Shown: piece by piece, positions 26,808 to 35,613 of the stretch
How positions within the stretch are numbered: position 1 is the stretch's first letter
How the letters are laid out: every line of letters begins with the position of its first letter
Assembly: GCA_946476985.1 (NCBI GenBank)
Contig: CAMKWS010000004.1
Coordinates: forward strand, 1-64,000
Length of the DNA stretch: 64,000 nucleotides
Direction: 5' to 3'
DNA from: an uncultured Acetobacteraceae bacterium
Lineage (GTDB): Bacteria > Pseudomonadota > Alphaproteobacteria > Acetobacterales > Acetobacteraceae
Translations under genes and position numbers: made by a program
Notes under the pieces: model-generated
Told to the model about the DNA's origin: nothing
The model's input: the letters and a program-made list of their open reading frames with translations, nothing else
Databases searched by the model: none

Positions 26808-28627
26808 GCCTGTGTGGCATCAAAAATGAAAAAAGTTAGATTTTTTTGTTCCTGCCAATGTTCAATACGTAATTGGCCAGCCACATGAAGGAGTGGGCGG
26901 CTACGATCTTCTAGAAGATCGGTAAAGCGTTTATCGCCTGCACGGAAGATAATACCCTTTAGGCGGCTAAAGCCATCTTCCCCTTGGAGGATCACCCGTA
27001 ATGTGTTGCCATCACGGCCGATACGGTCTGCTTTGACGCAGCGAACATTGCTGATGGCAAGGAGAGGTTCCTCATTGCCGGGCCCAAAGGGAGCCAACTG
27101 CCCTAGCTGCTCGGCTAAGCTTGATGTGGCACCGTTAATGGTGATGACCCCGTCTAAAAGAAGATCATCTTGAGGGGGGAGTGTGTGGGCCTCAGATAAT
27201 GCGTCATCCAGCAGTTGATGCAGCGCTGTGCAGTTTTCTTCAGTAACAGAGAAACCTGCTGCCATAGCGTGGCCACCGCCTGTTAGAAGTAGGCCATTTT
27301 GACGTGCGAGGATGATGGCGGCTCCGAGGTCTAAGCCGGTCACAGAACGTGCTGAGCCTTTAATGACGCCATCGGTAAGGGCGCCAACGAGGGCAGGGCG
27401 GTTGAAGCGTTCTTTAAGGCGGCCCGCGACAATTCCGACGACACCAGGGTGCCAGTCACTTCCATGTAAGAAAATGACAGCATGACCTTGGTCTATTTGT
27501 GCTTGAGCTTGCTCAATGGCGGAATCAAGGATGTGGCTTTCAACGGTTTGGCGTTGGCGATTAACATTATCTAGTTCATCGGCAATGGCGCGGGCTTCTC
27601 CTTCTGAGGTGCTTAGAAGAAGTTGCAAGCCATGTGATGCTTTGGCGATGCGCCCACCAGCATTGATGCGTGGCCCTAGGGCGAACCCACAGCTCATAGC
27701 GCTGGCATCATTTTTAACACCTGCGACATCAGCTAGGGCTGAGAGGCCGATACGCTGGCGTTTGCTCATTACTTTGAGGCCTTGGGCAACCAAGGCGCGA
27801 TTAAGCCCTTGGAGAGGCATAACATCGCAAATGGTAGCTAGAGCGGTGAGGTCAAGAAGGCTCATGAGGTCTGGCATTTTATGTTGTTCAAACCAGCCAG
27901 ACTGGCGCAAAGTGCGCTGGAGAGCGACCATAGCAAGAAAGGCAACTGCCGTGGCGCAGAGATGGCCCAGGCCAGAGGGACAATCGATTCGATTGGGGTT
28001 TACAACAAGCCCTTTAGGGAGGCGTGCGCCATCTGGTTTGTGATGGTCAAGTACGATGCGGTCAACACGTCCTTCAAAATGATCCAGCACATCAAGAGCG
28101 GCGGTACCGCAATCTACACAGATGATAAGAGTCGCCCCCTTGGATAAGAAATTTTCTAATGCGGGGATATTCGGGCCGTATCCTTCTTCTATTCTATCGG
28201 GAATATGTGTGAGGACAGAGCAGCCTAGGGCGCGGAGAACTGTGGTTAATAAGGCGGTGCCACATGCGCCATCAACGTCATAATCTCCCAGAATACCAAT
28301 TTTCTCTCCCTTTTGGACGGCCTCGGCTAAGCGTGTGGCGGTGCGGTCCATATCCATAAGAGTGGAAGGGTTTGGTAAAGCATCTCGTAGGCGAGGCTGG
28401 AGATAGGATGTGACAGTCTCAGCGGTAATGCCACGCCCTGCAAGAATACGTGCTGTGAGCTCAGATATTTCAAGCTGTTGGGCTAAGGCGAGAGCGAGGC
28501 GGTTATCATCTTGTGCAAGTACGGGGTGACGCCACACCCAGCGTCGCTGCCCTGCACTTTTGTGGACGTTTAAAGCAATAGGAAGGGCAGAGTTATGCGC
28601 TGAAAGGGAGGTGTCGTTTAAGAGCAT
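26804..28627 (-). CDS. recJ: Single-stranded-DNA-specific exonuclease RecJ
   Basis: 5'-3' exonuclease of RecF-pathway recombination and mismatch repair. DHH-superfamily catalytic motifs: GDYDVDGACG (115-120 region), VDCGTAA, and LDHHKPDGARLP with D194-H195-H196. The DHHA1 domain contains GGGHAMAAGFSV. Then the C-terminal OB domain. 607 aa, slightly longer than E. coli RecJ (577). It follows glpX by 42 bp at the end of the aminotransferase - hom - glpX - recJ run. Confidence 0.96.
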   Translation of the reverse strand: MLLNDTSLSAHNSALPIALNVHKSAGQRRWVWRHPVLAQDDNRLALALAQQLEISELTARILAGRGITAETVTSYLQPRLRDALPNPSTLMDMDRTATRLAEAVQKGEKIGILGDYDVDGACGTALLTTVLRALGCSVLTHIPDRIEEGYGPNIPALENFLSKGATLIICVDCGTAALDVLDHFEGRVDRIVLDHHKPDGARLPKGLVVNPNRIDCPSGLGHLCATAVAFLAMVALQRTLRQSGWFEQHKMPDLMSLLDLTALATICDVMPLQGLNRALVAQGLKVMSKRQRIGLSALADVAGVKNDASAMSCGFALGPRINAGGRIAKASHGLQLLLSTSEGEARAIADELDNVNRQRQTVESHILDSAIEQAQAQIDQGHAVIFLHGSDWHPGVVGIVAGRLKERFNRPALVGALTDGVIKGSARSVTGLDLGAAIILARQNGLLLTGGGHAMAAGFSVTEENCTALHQLLDDALSEAHTLPPQDDLLLDGVITINGATSSLAEQLGQLAPFGPGNEEPLLAISNVRCVKADRIGRDGNTLRVILQGEDGFSRLKGIIFRAGDKRFTDLLEDRSRPLLHVAGQLRIEHWQEQKNLTFFIFDATQA

Positions 28628-28669
28628 TGGGCCATTCTGAGATAGCTGAGAGGGAAGAGTTTGTTCGCT

Positions 28670-29671
28670 TTAGGCCCGATGTGGGTCAAAATGATGGTAG
28701 GCATCCATATAACGGATAGTACCGCTTTCAGAGCGCATCATAACAGAATGTGTGCGGATATACCCGTTATTGAGATGTTCGACCCCTTTGAGTAGATCGC
28801 CTGATGTCACCCCTGTTGCACAAAAGAAGACCGGGCCGGCTGCCATATCGGTAAGGCTTAATGTTTGTGTAGGGTCGAGATCGGGACGGATCATCCCGCG
28901 GGTACGGGTGATTTGGTCTTCTGTTTCGAAAATGAGGCGGCCTTGCATTTGCCCATTGAGGCAACGGATAGCCGCCGCCGCGAGGACACCTTCTGGTGCG
29001 CCGCCGCTGCCTGCGTAAATATCTACGCCGCTATTGGGCAAACATGTTGCGATAACGGCGGCAACATCTCCATCACTTAACAGACGTACACGCGCGCCGG
29101 CCTCACGAGCGTAGGCTACAAGATCATTATGGCGTTCACGCTCTAAAGCGCAGAGTGTGAGATCGCTGATAGAACATTTTTTGGCTTGTGCTAGGTTTGT
29201 GAGATTTGTGTTAATAGAAGCGTTAATATCCACTACGCCTTCTGGTAACCCTGGCCCAACGGCAATTTTTTGCATGTAAATATCAGGTGCATGCAAAAAA
29301 CAGCCCTTCTCAGCTAAGGCGACAACTGTAATGGCGTTTGGCAGGCTGCGAGCGCAGAGATTTGTGCCTTCTAAAGGGTCTACGGCGATATCCATAGCTG
29401 GGCCGCCACAGCCGACTTGCTCGCCAATATAAAGCATGGGGGCTTCATCCATCTCCCCTTCACCAATGCGAACGGTACCGCTGATGGCAACAGTATCGAA
29501 GGCGGTACGCATCGCGGCTACAGCGGCGCCATCAGCAGCGTTTTTATCGCCTCGCCCCGTCCAATGGGCAGAGGCGATGGCAGCTGCCTCTGTGACACGG
29601 GCGAGCTCAAGACCGAGATTACGCCCCGTGACGCGATAAGAAGGTGACGGGGTATCGGCTTTATGGATCAT
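28670..29671 (-). CDS. glpX: Fructose-1,6-bisphosphatase class II
   Basis: Hydrolyses fructose-1,6-bisphosphate in gluconeogenesis (class II, GlpX type). Motifs: RNLGLELARVTEAAAIASAHWTGRGDKNAADGAAVAAMR at the N-terminus, the metal-binding GEGEMDEAPMLYIGE and VDPLEGTNLCA, and GSGGAPEGVLAAAAIRCLNG. 333 aa, matching E. coli GlpX (336). The ATG overlaps the hom stop (ATGA), so it is translationally coupled to hom. Confidence 0.96.
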   Translation of the reverse strand: MIHKADTPSPSYRVTGRNLGLELARVTEAAAIASAHWTGRGDKNAADGAAVAAMRTAFDTVAISGTVRIGEGEMDEAPMLYIGEQVGCGGPAMDIAVDPLEGTNLCARSLPNAITVVALAEKGCFLHAPDIYMQKIAVGPGLPEGVVDINASINTNLTNLAQAKKCSISDLTLCALERERHNDLVAYAREAGARVRLLSDGDVAAVIATCLPNSGVDIYAGSGGAPEGVLAAAAIRCLNGQMQGRLIFETEDQITRTRGMIRPDLDPTQTLSLTDMAAGPVFFCATGVTSGDLLKGVEHLNNGYIRTHSVMMRSESGTIRYMDAYHHFDPHRA

Positions 29672-31014
29672 GGTAAGTCTTCGATCCGCAGAGCAAGGGG
29701 CGCCCCGCTGATGAGGGTTGTTTCTTCCAATATAGGGAGAATACGGTTGATCTCTTCCTGCGGAATAGGGCGGGTTAGCATAATGAGCTGTGGTGCTTCA
29801 CCAAGCGGGGTGTGGTGGAGCGTCTTGGCTAGGGGGATGCCTTCATTGCGGAGAAGGGTTGTAATCTCACTAAGAGCTTTGTCAGCATCAATAACTGCGT
29901 CTGCTGGGGCATTGAGGTTAGCACGTAGGTAGAAAGCGCTGGGCAGCTTCTCCACTGGTTCACATGGGATGGGGGCGAGTTCATCCATGCGGCCCCATAG
30001 AGGTAGTGCATGGCCTCGGGCGAGATCGATAAGGTCGGCGACAACGGCACTGGCTGTTGGCCCTTCTCCTGCGCCTTGGCCAGAGATGGTGATCGGGCCA
30101 CTAAAGGGGCCTTCAATCGTGAGGGCGTTATACACTCCGTTTATTTGAGCAAGGCCAGAATGAGCTGGAATTAGGCATGGCTGAACCCATGCTTCCACAC
30201 GGTCTTCTGGCAGGCGTTTTGCGACACCGAGCATTTTAATTGCATAGCCAAGTTGGCGTGCCTGGTGGATATCTTGTGTGGTAATAGCGCGCATCCCGCT
30301 GACAGCGAGCGTGTCAAAATCAATAGGCCGGAAGGCAATTGCTGTGAGGATGCTAAGTTTGTGCGCTGCGTCCCAGCCATCAATATCGGCAGAAGGGTCA
30401 GCCTCGGCATATCCTTTATCTTGGGCTTCTTTTAGCACATCGGCAAAAGCACGGCCTGTTTCGGCCATCTCAGTTAAAATGAAATTGCTTGTTCCGTTAA
30501 GGATACCGCCTAGGCGTGTTGCTTTATCAGCAGCGACACCTTCACGTACGGTTTTAATTGCAGGGATTCCCCCGGCGACAGCCGCTTCAAAGAGAAGGGG
30601 AGTTTGATGTGTATGGCTTAGTTGGGCAAGGGTTTGTGCGTGGCGGGCGACTAAGGCTTTGTTGGCTGTGACAACAGCTTTACCGGCTTTCAAAGAGGCT
30701 TCGACCAAATCTCGTGCAGAACCTTCGGCCCCGCCCATGAGCTCGACAACAACGTCAATTTGTTTATCAGCCGCAAGATCTACAGGGTTATCGTGCCACG
30801 TTAGGCCGGAGAGGTCGACACCACGGTTGCGTGTGCGGTTGCGGGCACTTACAGCGACAATCTCTAGGCTCCGGCCTGTGCGGTTTTTAATGAGGTCTGC
30901 ATGTTCCCTAATGAGACGAATGACACCTGTACCGACTGTTCCAAGCCCGGCAATGCCAAGCCGCAAGGGGGATGTGGCCGAGGAGGAAACAGTGTTGGTA
31001 TATGCAGATGTCAT
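29668..31014 (-). CDS. hom: Homoserine dehydrogenase
   Basis: Reduces aspartate semialdehyde to homoserine, on the way to threonine and methionine. Rossmann motif LGIAGLGTVGTGVIRLI near the N-terminus; substrate and catalytic region ILNGTSNFILTEM, GYAEADPSADIDGWDAAHKLSIL; C-terminal ACT domain (about the last 80 aa). From ATG at 31014 it is 448 aa; a further in-frame ATG at 31062 adds hydrophobic residues that do not fit the family. Downstream of an aminotransferase gene (gap 78 bp) and overlapping glpX. Confidence 0.95.
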   Translation of the reverse strand: MTSAYTNTVSSSATSPLRLGIAGLGTVGTGVIRLIREHADLIKNRTGRSLEIVAVSARNRTRNRGVDLSGLTWHDNPVDLAADKQIDVVVELMGGAEGSARDLVEASLKAGKAVVTANKALVARHAQTLAQLSHTHQTPLLFEAAVAGGIPAIKTVREGVAADKATRLGGILNGTSNFILTEMAETGRAFADVLKEAQDKGYAEADPSADIDGWDAAHKLSILTAIAFRPIDFDTLAVSGMRAITTQDIHQARQLGYAIKMLGVAKRLPEDRVEAWVQPCLIPAHSGLAQINGVYNALTIEGPFSGPITISGQGAGEGPTASAVVADLIDLARGHALPLWGRMDELAPIPCEPVEKLPSAFYLRANLNAPADAVIDADKALSEITTLLRNEGIPLAKTLHHTPLGEAPQLIMLTRPIPQEEINRILPILEETTLISGAPLALRIEDLP

Positions 31015-31092
31015 CAGAAGGGAGGTCCTATCAATATACAGGAAGACGAACACACAGCCCATTATATAGGGCTGTGTGTAGAGATTAGGGTG

Positions 31093-32286
31093 TTAGGAAT
31101 TAGAGCCGCTATGCTGGTTCATAAAGGCTTTAATAGAGCGTGTGGCTTGACGGAGGCGCTGGGTGTTCTCCACAAGGCCGATGCGAACAAAACCGTCACC
31201 ATGCTCACCAAACCCTAGTCCTGGTGCCACAGCGACTTTAGCTTCTTTAAGAAGCAGTTTTGAGAATTCTACGCTGCCAAGATGGGCGAACTTCTCAGGA
31301 ATAGGTGCCCATGCGAACATAGATCCTTCAGGAGAAGGAACATCCCATCCCGCACCATGCAACCCACGGATAAGCACATCACGCCGGTCTTTATAGAGTT
31401 TACGCATGTCCTCAACATAATCTTGTGGGCCGTTAAGGGCAGCAACTGCAGCAACCTGAACAGGTGTAAAGGCCCCGTAATCAAGATAAGATTTAATGCG
31501 TGTGAGTGCCTGGATCAGCCGTGGATTACCTGCCGCAAACCCAATACGCCACCCTGCCATGGAGTAGGTTTTTGAAAGGGAGGTGAACTCAACAGCAATA
31601 TCCTTCGCCCCAGGGATGGAGAGAATGGAGGGAGGAGGCTCATCGCCAAAGTAGATTTCTGCATAAGCGAGGTCAGAGAGAACCCAGATCCCTTCCTTGC
31701 GTGCGAAATCGACAATCTCTTTATAGAAGTCTTTTGTTGCAAGGTAAGCTGTTGGATTGGAAGGGAAGTTAATAATCAGCGCTGTTGGCTTAGGCACAGA
31801 ATGGCGTACAGCCCGGTGTAGAGCGCGGAGCATGTTCTCATCTGGCGATGCTGGAATGGAACGTACAGAGGCCCCAGCGATGATAAAGCCAAATTGGTGA
31901 ATAGGGTAAGAAGGGTTGGGCACTAAGATTGTATCGCCCGGGCTCGTAATGGCAGAGGCGAGATTTGCCAGACCTTCTTTAGAGCCGATTGTGGCGATGA
32001 TTTCTGTTTCTGGGTCCAGTTTTACACCAAAGCGGCGTTCATAATAGGCGGCTTGAGCTTTACGTAGCCCGGGGATGCCGCGGCTTACAGAATAGCCATG
32101 AACACGTGGATTGCGGAGCGTTTCAGCAAGTTTATCAATGACATGCTGAGGGGGAGGGCTATCTGGGTTGCCCATGCCGAGATCCACAATATCTTCACCC
32201 GCGGCTCGCGCGGCGGCTTTGGCTTTGTTGACTTCTGCAAAGACATAAGGCGGCAAGCGGCGGATTTTGTGGAATTCTTCAGTCAT
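31093..32286 (-). CDS. Class I/II aminotransferase (AlaC / LL-diaminopimelate aminotransferase-like)
   Basis: PLP-dependent fold-type I aminotransferase, 397 aa from ATG at 32286. PLP-binding lysine in SLSKTYSMAGWRIGFAAGN; INFPSNPTA for substrate/cofactor binding; DLAYAEIYF with the PLP-contacting Asp and Tyr. The N-terminal EEFHKIRRLPPYVFAEVNKAKAAARAAGEDIVDLGMGNPD is typical of the AlaC group, often labelled LL-diaminopimelate aminotransferase in alphaproteobacteria. The exact substrate (alanine/glutamate or diaminopimelate) cannot be told. First gene of the run leading to hom, glpX and recJ. Confidence 0.9.
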   Translation of the reverse strand: MTEEFHKIRRLPPYVFAEVNKAKAAARAAGEDIVDLGMGNPDSPPPQHVIDKLAETLRNPRVHGYSVSRGIPGLRKAQAAYYERRFGVKLDPETEIIATIGSKEGLANLASAITSPGDTILVPNPSYPIHQFGFIIAGASVRSIPASPDENMLRALHRAVRHSVPKPTALIINFPSNPTAYLATKDFYKEIVDFARKEGIWVLSDLAYAEIYFGDEPPPSILSIPGAKDIAVEFTSLSKTYSMAGWRIGFAAGNPRLIQALTRIKSYLDYGAFTPVQVAAVAALNGPQDYVEDMRKLYKDRRDVLIRGLHGAGWDVPSPEGSMFAWAPIPEKFAHLGSVEFSKLLLKEAKVAVAPGLGFGEHGDGFVRIGLVENTQRLRQATRSIKAFMNQHSGSNS

Positions 32287-32425
32287 GATCACTCAATTAA
32301 TCAACATGGGGGATGACACATGTCATCCCTAACGGAGCTATCCCCAAAAAGATAACACCCCATGTTTCATGAGCTTGGCCTGACAGACAAGGGCCTTTAC
32401 GGCAATTATCTATATAATTTTTCAG

Positions 32426-33475
32426 TTAACGATGGTTGAGAGGCATTTTTATGTTCAGCTCGTAGGTGACACGCACTCCATCTCCAATGGGTTCTGCGAG
32501 AATGCGGATATCATCTTTGGGAACACCAAGGGCGATTAGATTTGTGGCAACAACTTGGGCACGTAGTAGGCCTAAAGCGATTTCATGCTGTTGGTCGTCT
32601 GGGTCAAGACTCGCATGAGCTGAGAGGATAGTGCCAAAACCCCGAATAATCACGCGATGGTGCCGGCGGTGGGCTACAATATGTCTAAAGCTATTATCTT
32701 GTCCGTCTAAAATGTGGTCAGTGTCTGCTTGGAAGCGGATTAATGTGCCAGAAGGTGTTTTTACATCGAAGTCTGGAACAAGAGGTAGGATGGTATCAGG
32801 GAGTGTGAACCCTGGAAAAAGGAGCGGTTTTGGTGGGAGGCCCGGGTTAGGAAGATAGGCGGGGAGCGTATGTTCTAAGGGCTGATATACAAGTTGTGAG
32901 GCAGGTTGGCTCTTCGTGCTAGGGGCGGTAGAGCGTGGTTGTGCGTGAGATGTTTTCTTAGGTTGGGGCGCAGTCTTGGGGGAGGGCTGCTTTGTGCTGT
33001 TGGGAGTGCTGACAGTCATAGACCCAGCGGTTGAGACAAAAGGAGGGCGTGGGTTTAAGTGGCCGTCTGTAGGTAAAGCGCCGCTTGCGGCTCCGTAACG
33101 CTCAGCAAAGTTACGTTTTTCTTCTAACCGACTCGTGATAAGTGCCCGGGTCGCTGGGCTTGGGAATTCTGGTATGGTTGTTGGGATTTGCGTGATGTTG
33201 GGGTAAGGGCGGTCGAAACCTGGTGTTGGTGCGTGCAGCTTACTGATTTCGCCACCTAAAAAATCATGTGTCCAATCAATTACAGTATTGGTTGGGGTAC
33301 GATTTTGGCATCCGCTCAGGAGCAGTACTAGCCCTAGGGATAGAAAGATATGGCGTTGGCAAAGAGAGAAACGCTTTTGCTGAGGATGGGCGTTTTTACC
33401 CTGTTTCTGGCCCGTTTTATCGAAAGAGATAAATGAGACATGCTGTGCAATATGGTGAAAGAGGCTAGGTGTCAT
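32426..33475 (-). CDS. OmpA-like C-terminal-domain lipoprotein
   Basis: 349-aa predicted outer-membrane lipoprotein. Lipobox LLLLSGC after a hydrophobic stretch (HIFLSLGLVLLLSGC, Cys at about residue 56). Then a long Pro/Thr/Ser/Lys-rich, likely disordered linker (about 140-210). The C-terminal 120 residues have the OmpA/MotB fold pattern: VDFDV-like strand, IRFQADTDHIL, then the peptidoglycan-contact segment EIALGLLRAQVVATNLIALGVPKDDIRI. It probably tethers the outer membrane to peptidoglycan. The N-terminal 40 residues are unusually long for a lipoprotein signal, so the start may be wrong. Monocistronic. Confidence 0.75.
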   Translation of the reverse strand: MTPSLFHHIAQHVSFISFDKTGQKQGKNAHPQQKRFSLCQRHIFLSLGLVLLLSGCQNRTPTNTVIDWTHDFLGGEISKLHAPTPGFDRPYPNITQIPTTIPEFPSPATRALITSRLEEKRNFAERYGAASGALPTDGHLNPRPPFVSTAGSMTVSTPNSTKQPSPKTAPQPKKTSHAQPRSTAPSTKSQPASQLVYQPLEHTLPAYLPNPGLPPKPLLFPGFTLPDTILPLVPDFDVKTPSGTLIRFQADTDHILDGQDNSFRHIVAHRRHHRVIIRGFGTILSAHASLDPDDQQHEIALGLLRAQVVATNLIALGVPKDDIRILAEPIGDGVRVTYELNIKMPLNHR

Positions 33476-33673
33476 GATGCAGCTTTAGCTGTGGAGGGGT
33501 AAAAGGGCCAGAGTATGTAAGAATATGTGTCTCTTTAGGGCGATGCAAACGCTTCTTGAGGGAGAGGGAAAGAATGCCAAATTGATGTTTTGTAAAAGCC
33601 TGGTAACAGAACCTTCATTAAAGCTTTTTTTTATGACTTGGCAGGAACGAAAAGCAGGAGCAGGATAGCGGCC

Positions 33674-34381
33674 ATGATGACATATGACGAACGTGATAAT
33701 CAGACATTCTCCTGCAGTGAGGAGGGGCGCCTAGAAAAACAGGCGCTTACCCGGAAGGTTGCTCGGCAGCGAGTGAGCTTTGCAGAGGAAGAATCGGAAG
33801 AAAAAACCGCAGAAGACAAGAAGTCTGCCCCCTCTCCCGAGGTAGAAGGACGTCTTTTTGAGCAACGCAAAGTACTCATCTTTGGTGGTATTAACGATAA
33901 ATTGGCTCGTGATGTCACAGGTCGCCTATTGGCGTTAGCTGGTGCTTCGGACAAGCCAATTGATATTTATGTTAATTCTCCCGGTGGTCATGTGGAGAGT
34001 GGGGATACCATTCACGATATGATCCGTTTTGTGGATTCGGTCGCTCCGGTCAATATGATTGGCACGGGGTGGGTAGCATCAGCTGGGGCATTGATTTTTG
34101 CTGCAGGGCGGCCGGAGCGTCGTTTATGTCTTCCAAACACACGGTTCCTTTTGCACCAACCGATGGGGGGTGTTCGGGGGCCTGCAACTGATATTGATAT
34201 TGAAGCCCGCGAAATTATAAAAATGCGCGAACGTCTAAACCGGCTCTTCGCGCGTGAGACGGGGCAGTCTTATGAAAAAGTAGCACGTGATACAGACCGC
34301 AATTACTGGATGTCGGCTCAAGAAGCGGTCGAGTATGGGCTTGTGGGACGTATTATCTCATCAGCGGCTGATTTGGATTAA
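33674..34381 (+). CDS. ClpP-family protease paralogue with Asn in the triad and N-terminal extension
   Basis: 235-aa ClpP-like Ser protease from the ATG at 33674 (AGGA 8 bases upstream); an in-frame TTG at 33638 is less likely. A ~60-residue acidic/basic N-terminal extension precedes the core at [20 protein letters not shown]. Core motifs: [19 protein letters not shown], nucleophile S136 in [14 protein letters not shown] (E. coli: AASMGA), H161 in [19 protein letters not shown]. The third triad residue aligned with E. coli D185 is Asn (N210, in [13 protein letters not shown]). Such Asn triads are known in Listeria ClpP1. It may form mixed rings with a canonical ClpP elsewhere. Next to a ferritin-like gene (gap 38 bp). 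Confidence 0.88.
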   Translation: MMTYDERDNQTFSCSEEGRLEKQALTRKVARQRVSFAEEESEEKTAEDKKSAPSPEVEGRLFEQRKVLIFGGINDKLARDVTGRLLALAGASDKPIDIYVNSPGGHVESGDTIHDMIRFVDSVAPVNMIGTGWVASAGALIFAAGRPERRLCLPNTRFLLHQPMGGVRGPATDIDIEAREIIKMRERLNRLFARETGQSYEKVARDTDRNYWMSAQEAVEYGLVGRIISSAADLD

Positions 34382-34419
34382 GACTGGTATCCTACCAAGG
34401 CAAGAGAAAGGAGAGCGCC

Positions 34420-35442
34420 GTGAGTGACGTTAACGGTACGAAAGCAGAGAAGAAAACTCTAGCGGATATTTATTCTCATCTGCCGGATAGTCCTTCAGAG
34501 AAGACGCTAGAACAGGTTGATTATGATGCCCGCCATTGGAGCAGCCCCGTTAAAGGGCCTCTAAAACCGGGGACTGTGGAACATAAAAAAGCTATGGCTG
34601 ATATGTTCCGTGATACATTCAACCCTTACAAACCTTCTGTCATTCCTTGGCCTGAGCTTGACCCTGAGACGATGCAGCGCATCACCTCTTTGCCGATTTG
34701 GGATATTGCTGTGCAGACAGAGGGTAAGGCTCGTCTGCGCATGGCCGCTTATGCGGATATGATTGATGACCCAGATGTGCGTGACGCCATTGCACGTAAT
34801 GCGTGGGAAGAAAACCGCCATAAAGAAGTGCTCTCCCGTATGGTTGAGCATTATGGCATTCCTCTTGCTCCAGAGCCTCCTTATATTGAGCCACGCGACA
34901 CGGAATGGGCTTATCTCGTCACTGGTTTCTCTGAATGTTGGGATAGTTTCTTTGCATTTGGTCTGTTCGCCTTGGCTGAAAAAGCAGGCTTGTTCCCGAT
35001 GGAGCTGATTGAGACATTTGAGCCTGTTATGCAGGAAGAATGTCGCCATATCCTGCTCTTTGCGAACTGGCTAGCTTATCACCGTGCAACAATGCCGCTA
35101 TGGCGTCGCCCATGGTTTGAGTTGCGTGTTGTCGGGGTTCTGTTCTTCTTGCTGTATGAGCGTCTTAGCTTGGTGCGTACCTTTGATGATAAGGGCGTGG
35201 AGCATACACAAGATAACAACTTTACTGTTACAGGCGCACAGAGCATGACGGATAAAGAGGTTGATTTTGTGGAGCTGATGGAGCTGTGCTTGCGTGAGAA
35301 TGACCGCCGCTTTGCTGGTTATGATTCACGTCTGTTGCGCCCACAAATGGCACCATTTGCAGCTAAGCTCGCCCTTAAAGGTGTGAAGCTGTGGCGTCAG
35401 TTCCGTGACCGGAATAATGGAGCACAAAATCTCGCAGCTTAA
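34420..35442 (+). CDS. Ferritin-like di-iron carboxylate protein
   Basis: 340-aa soluble protein with a four-helix di-iron signature: E101, then E131-x2-H134 (WEENRHKE), E172 (GFSECWDSFFAFGL) and E207-x2-H210 (QEECRHILL). It resembles the ferritin-like proteins found in acetic acid bacteria and other alphaproteobacteria; oxygenase or oxidase chemistry is possible but the substrate is unknown. GTG start at 34420 preceded by GGAGAG. The C-terminal part has many basic residues. It follows the ClpP paralogue in the same direction by 38 bp and may be co-transcribed. A double terminator follows. Confidence 0.75.
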   Translation: MSDVNGTKAEKKTLADIYSHLPDSPSEKTLEQVDYDARHWSSPVKGPLKPGTVEHKKAMADMFRDTFNPYKPSVIPWPELDPETMQRITSLPIWDIAVQTEGKARLRMAAYADMIDDPDVRDAIARNAWEENRHKEVLSRMVEHYGIPLAPEPPYIEPRDTEWAYLVTGFSECWDSFFAFGLFALAEKAGLFPMELIETFEPVMQEECRHILLFANWLAYHRATMPLWRRPWFELRVVGVLFFLLYERLSLVRTFDDKGVEHTQDNNFTVTGAQSMTDKEVDFVELMELCLRENDRRFAGYDSRLLRPQMAPFAAKLALKGVKLWRQFRDRNNGAQNLAA

Positions 35443-35467
35443 TGGGCTGGTGAAGAGGTGATTTTCT

Positions 35468-35504
35468 AAAAGGCGGGTGGGCATTGCTCAGCCCGCCTTT
35501 TTTA
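35468..35504 (+). terminator. Terminator after ferritin-like gene
   Basis: Stem AAAAGGCGGG (35468-35477) / CCCGCCTTTT (35492-35501), 14-base loop, followed by more T. Confidence 0.9.
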
Positions 35505-35543
35505 TGCCGTGTTTTCATAGAGTGATTTAAGATTATGGCATTA

Positions 35544-35572
35544 AAAAACCCCGCTAAAGAGCGGGGTTTTTA
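35544..35572. terminator. Terminator of recA (bidirectional)
   Basis: Perfect 11-bp stem AAAAACCCCGC (35544-35554) / GCGGGGTTTTT (35561-35571), 6-base loop. It lies 40 bp after the recA stop on the minus strand. Confidence 0.9.
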
Positions 35573-35613
35573 GTAATAGGCTTCTGCCCTGAAGACTTAG
35601 GGGAAAGAGATTA

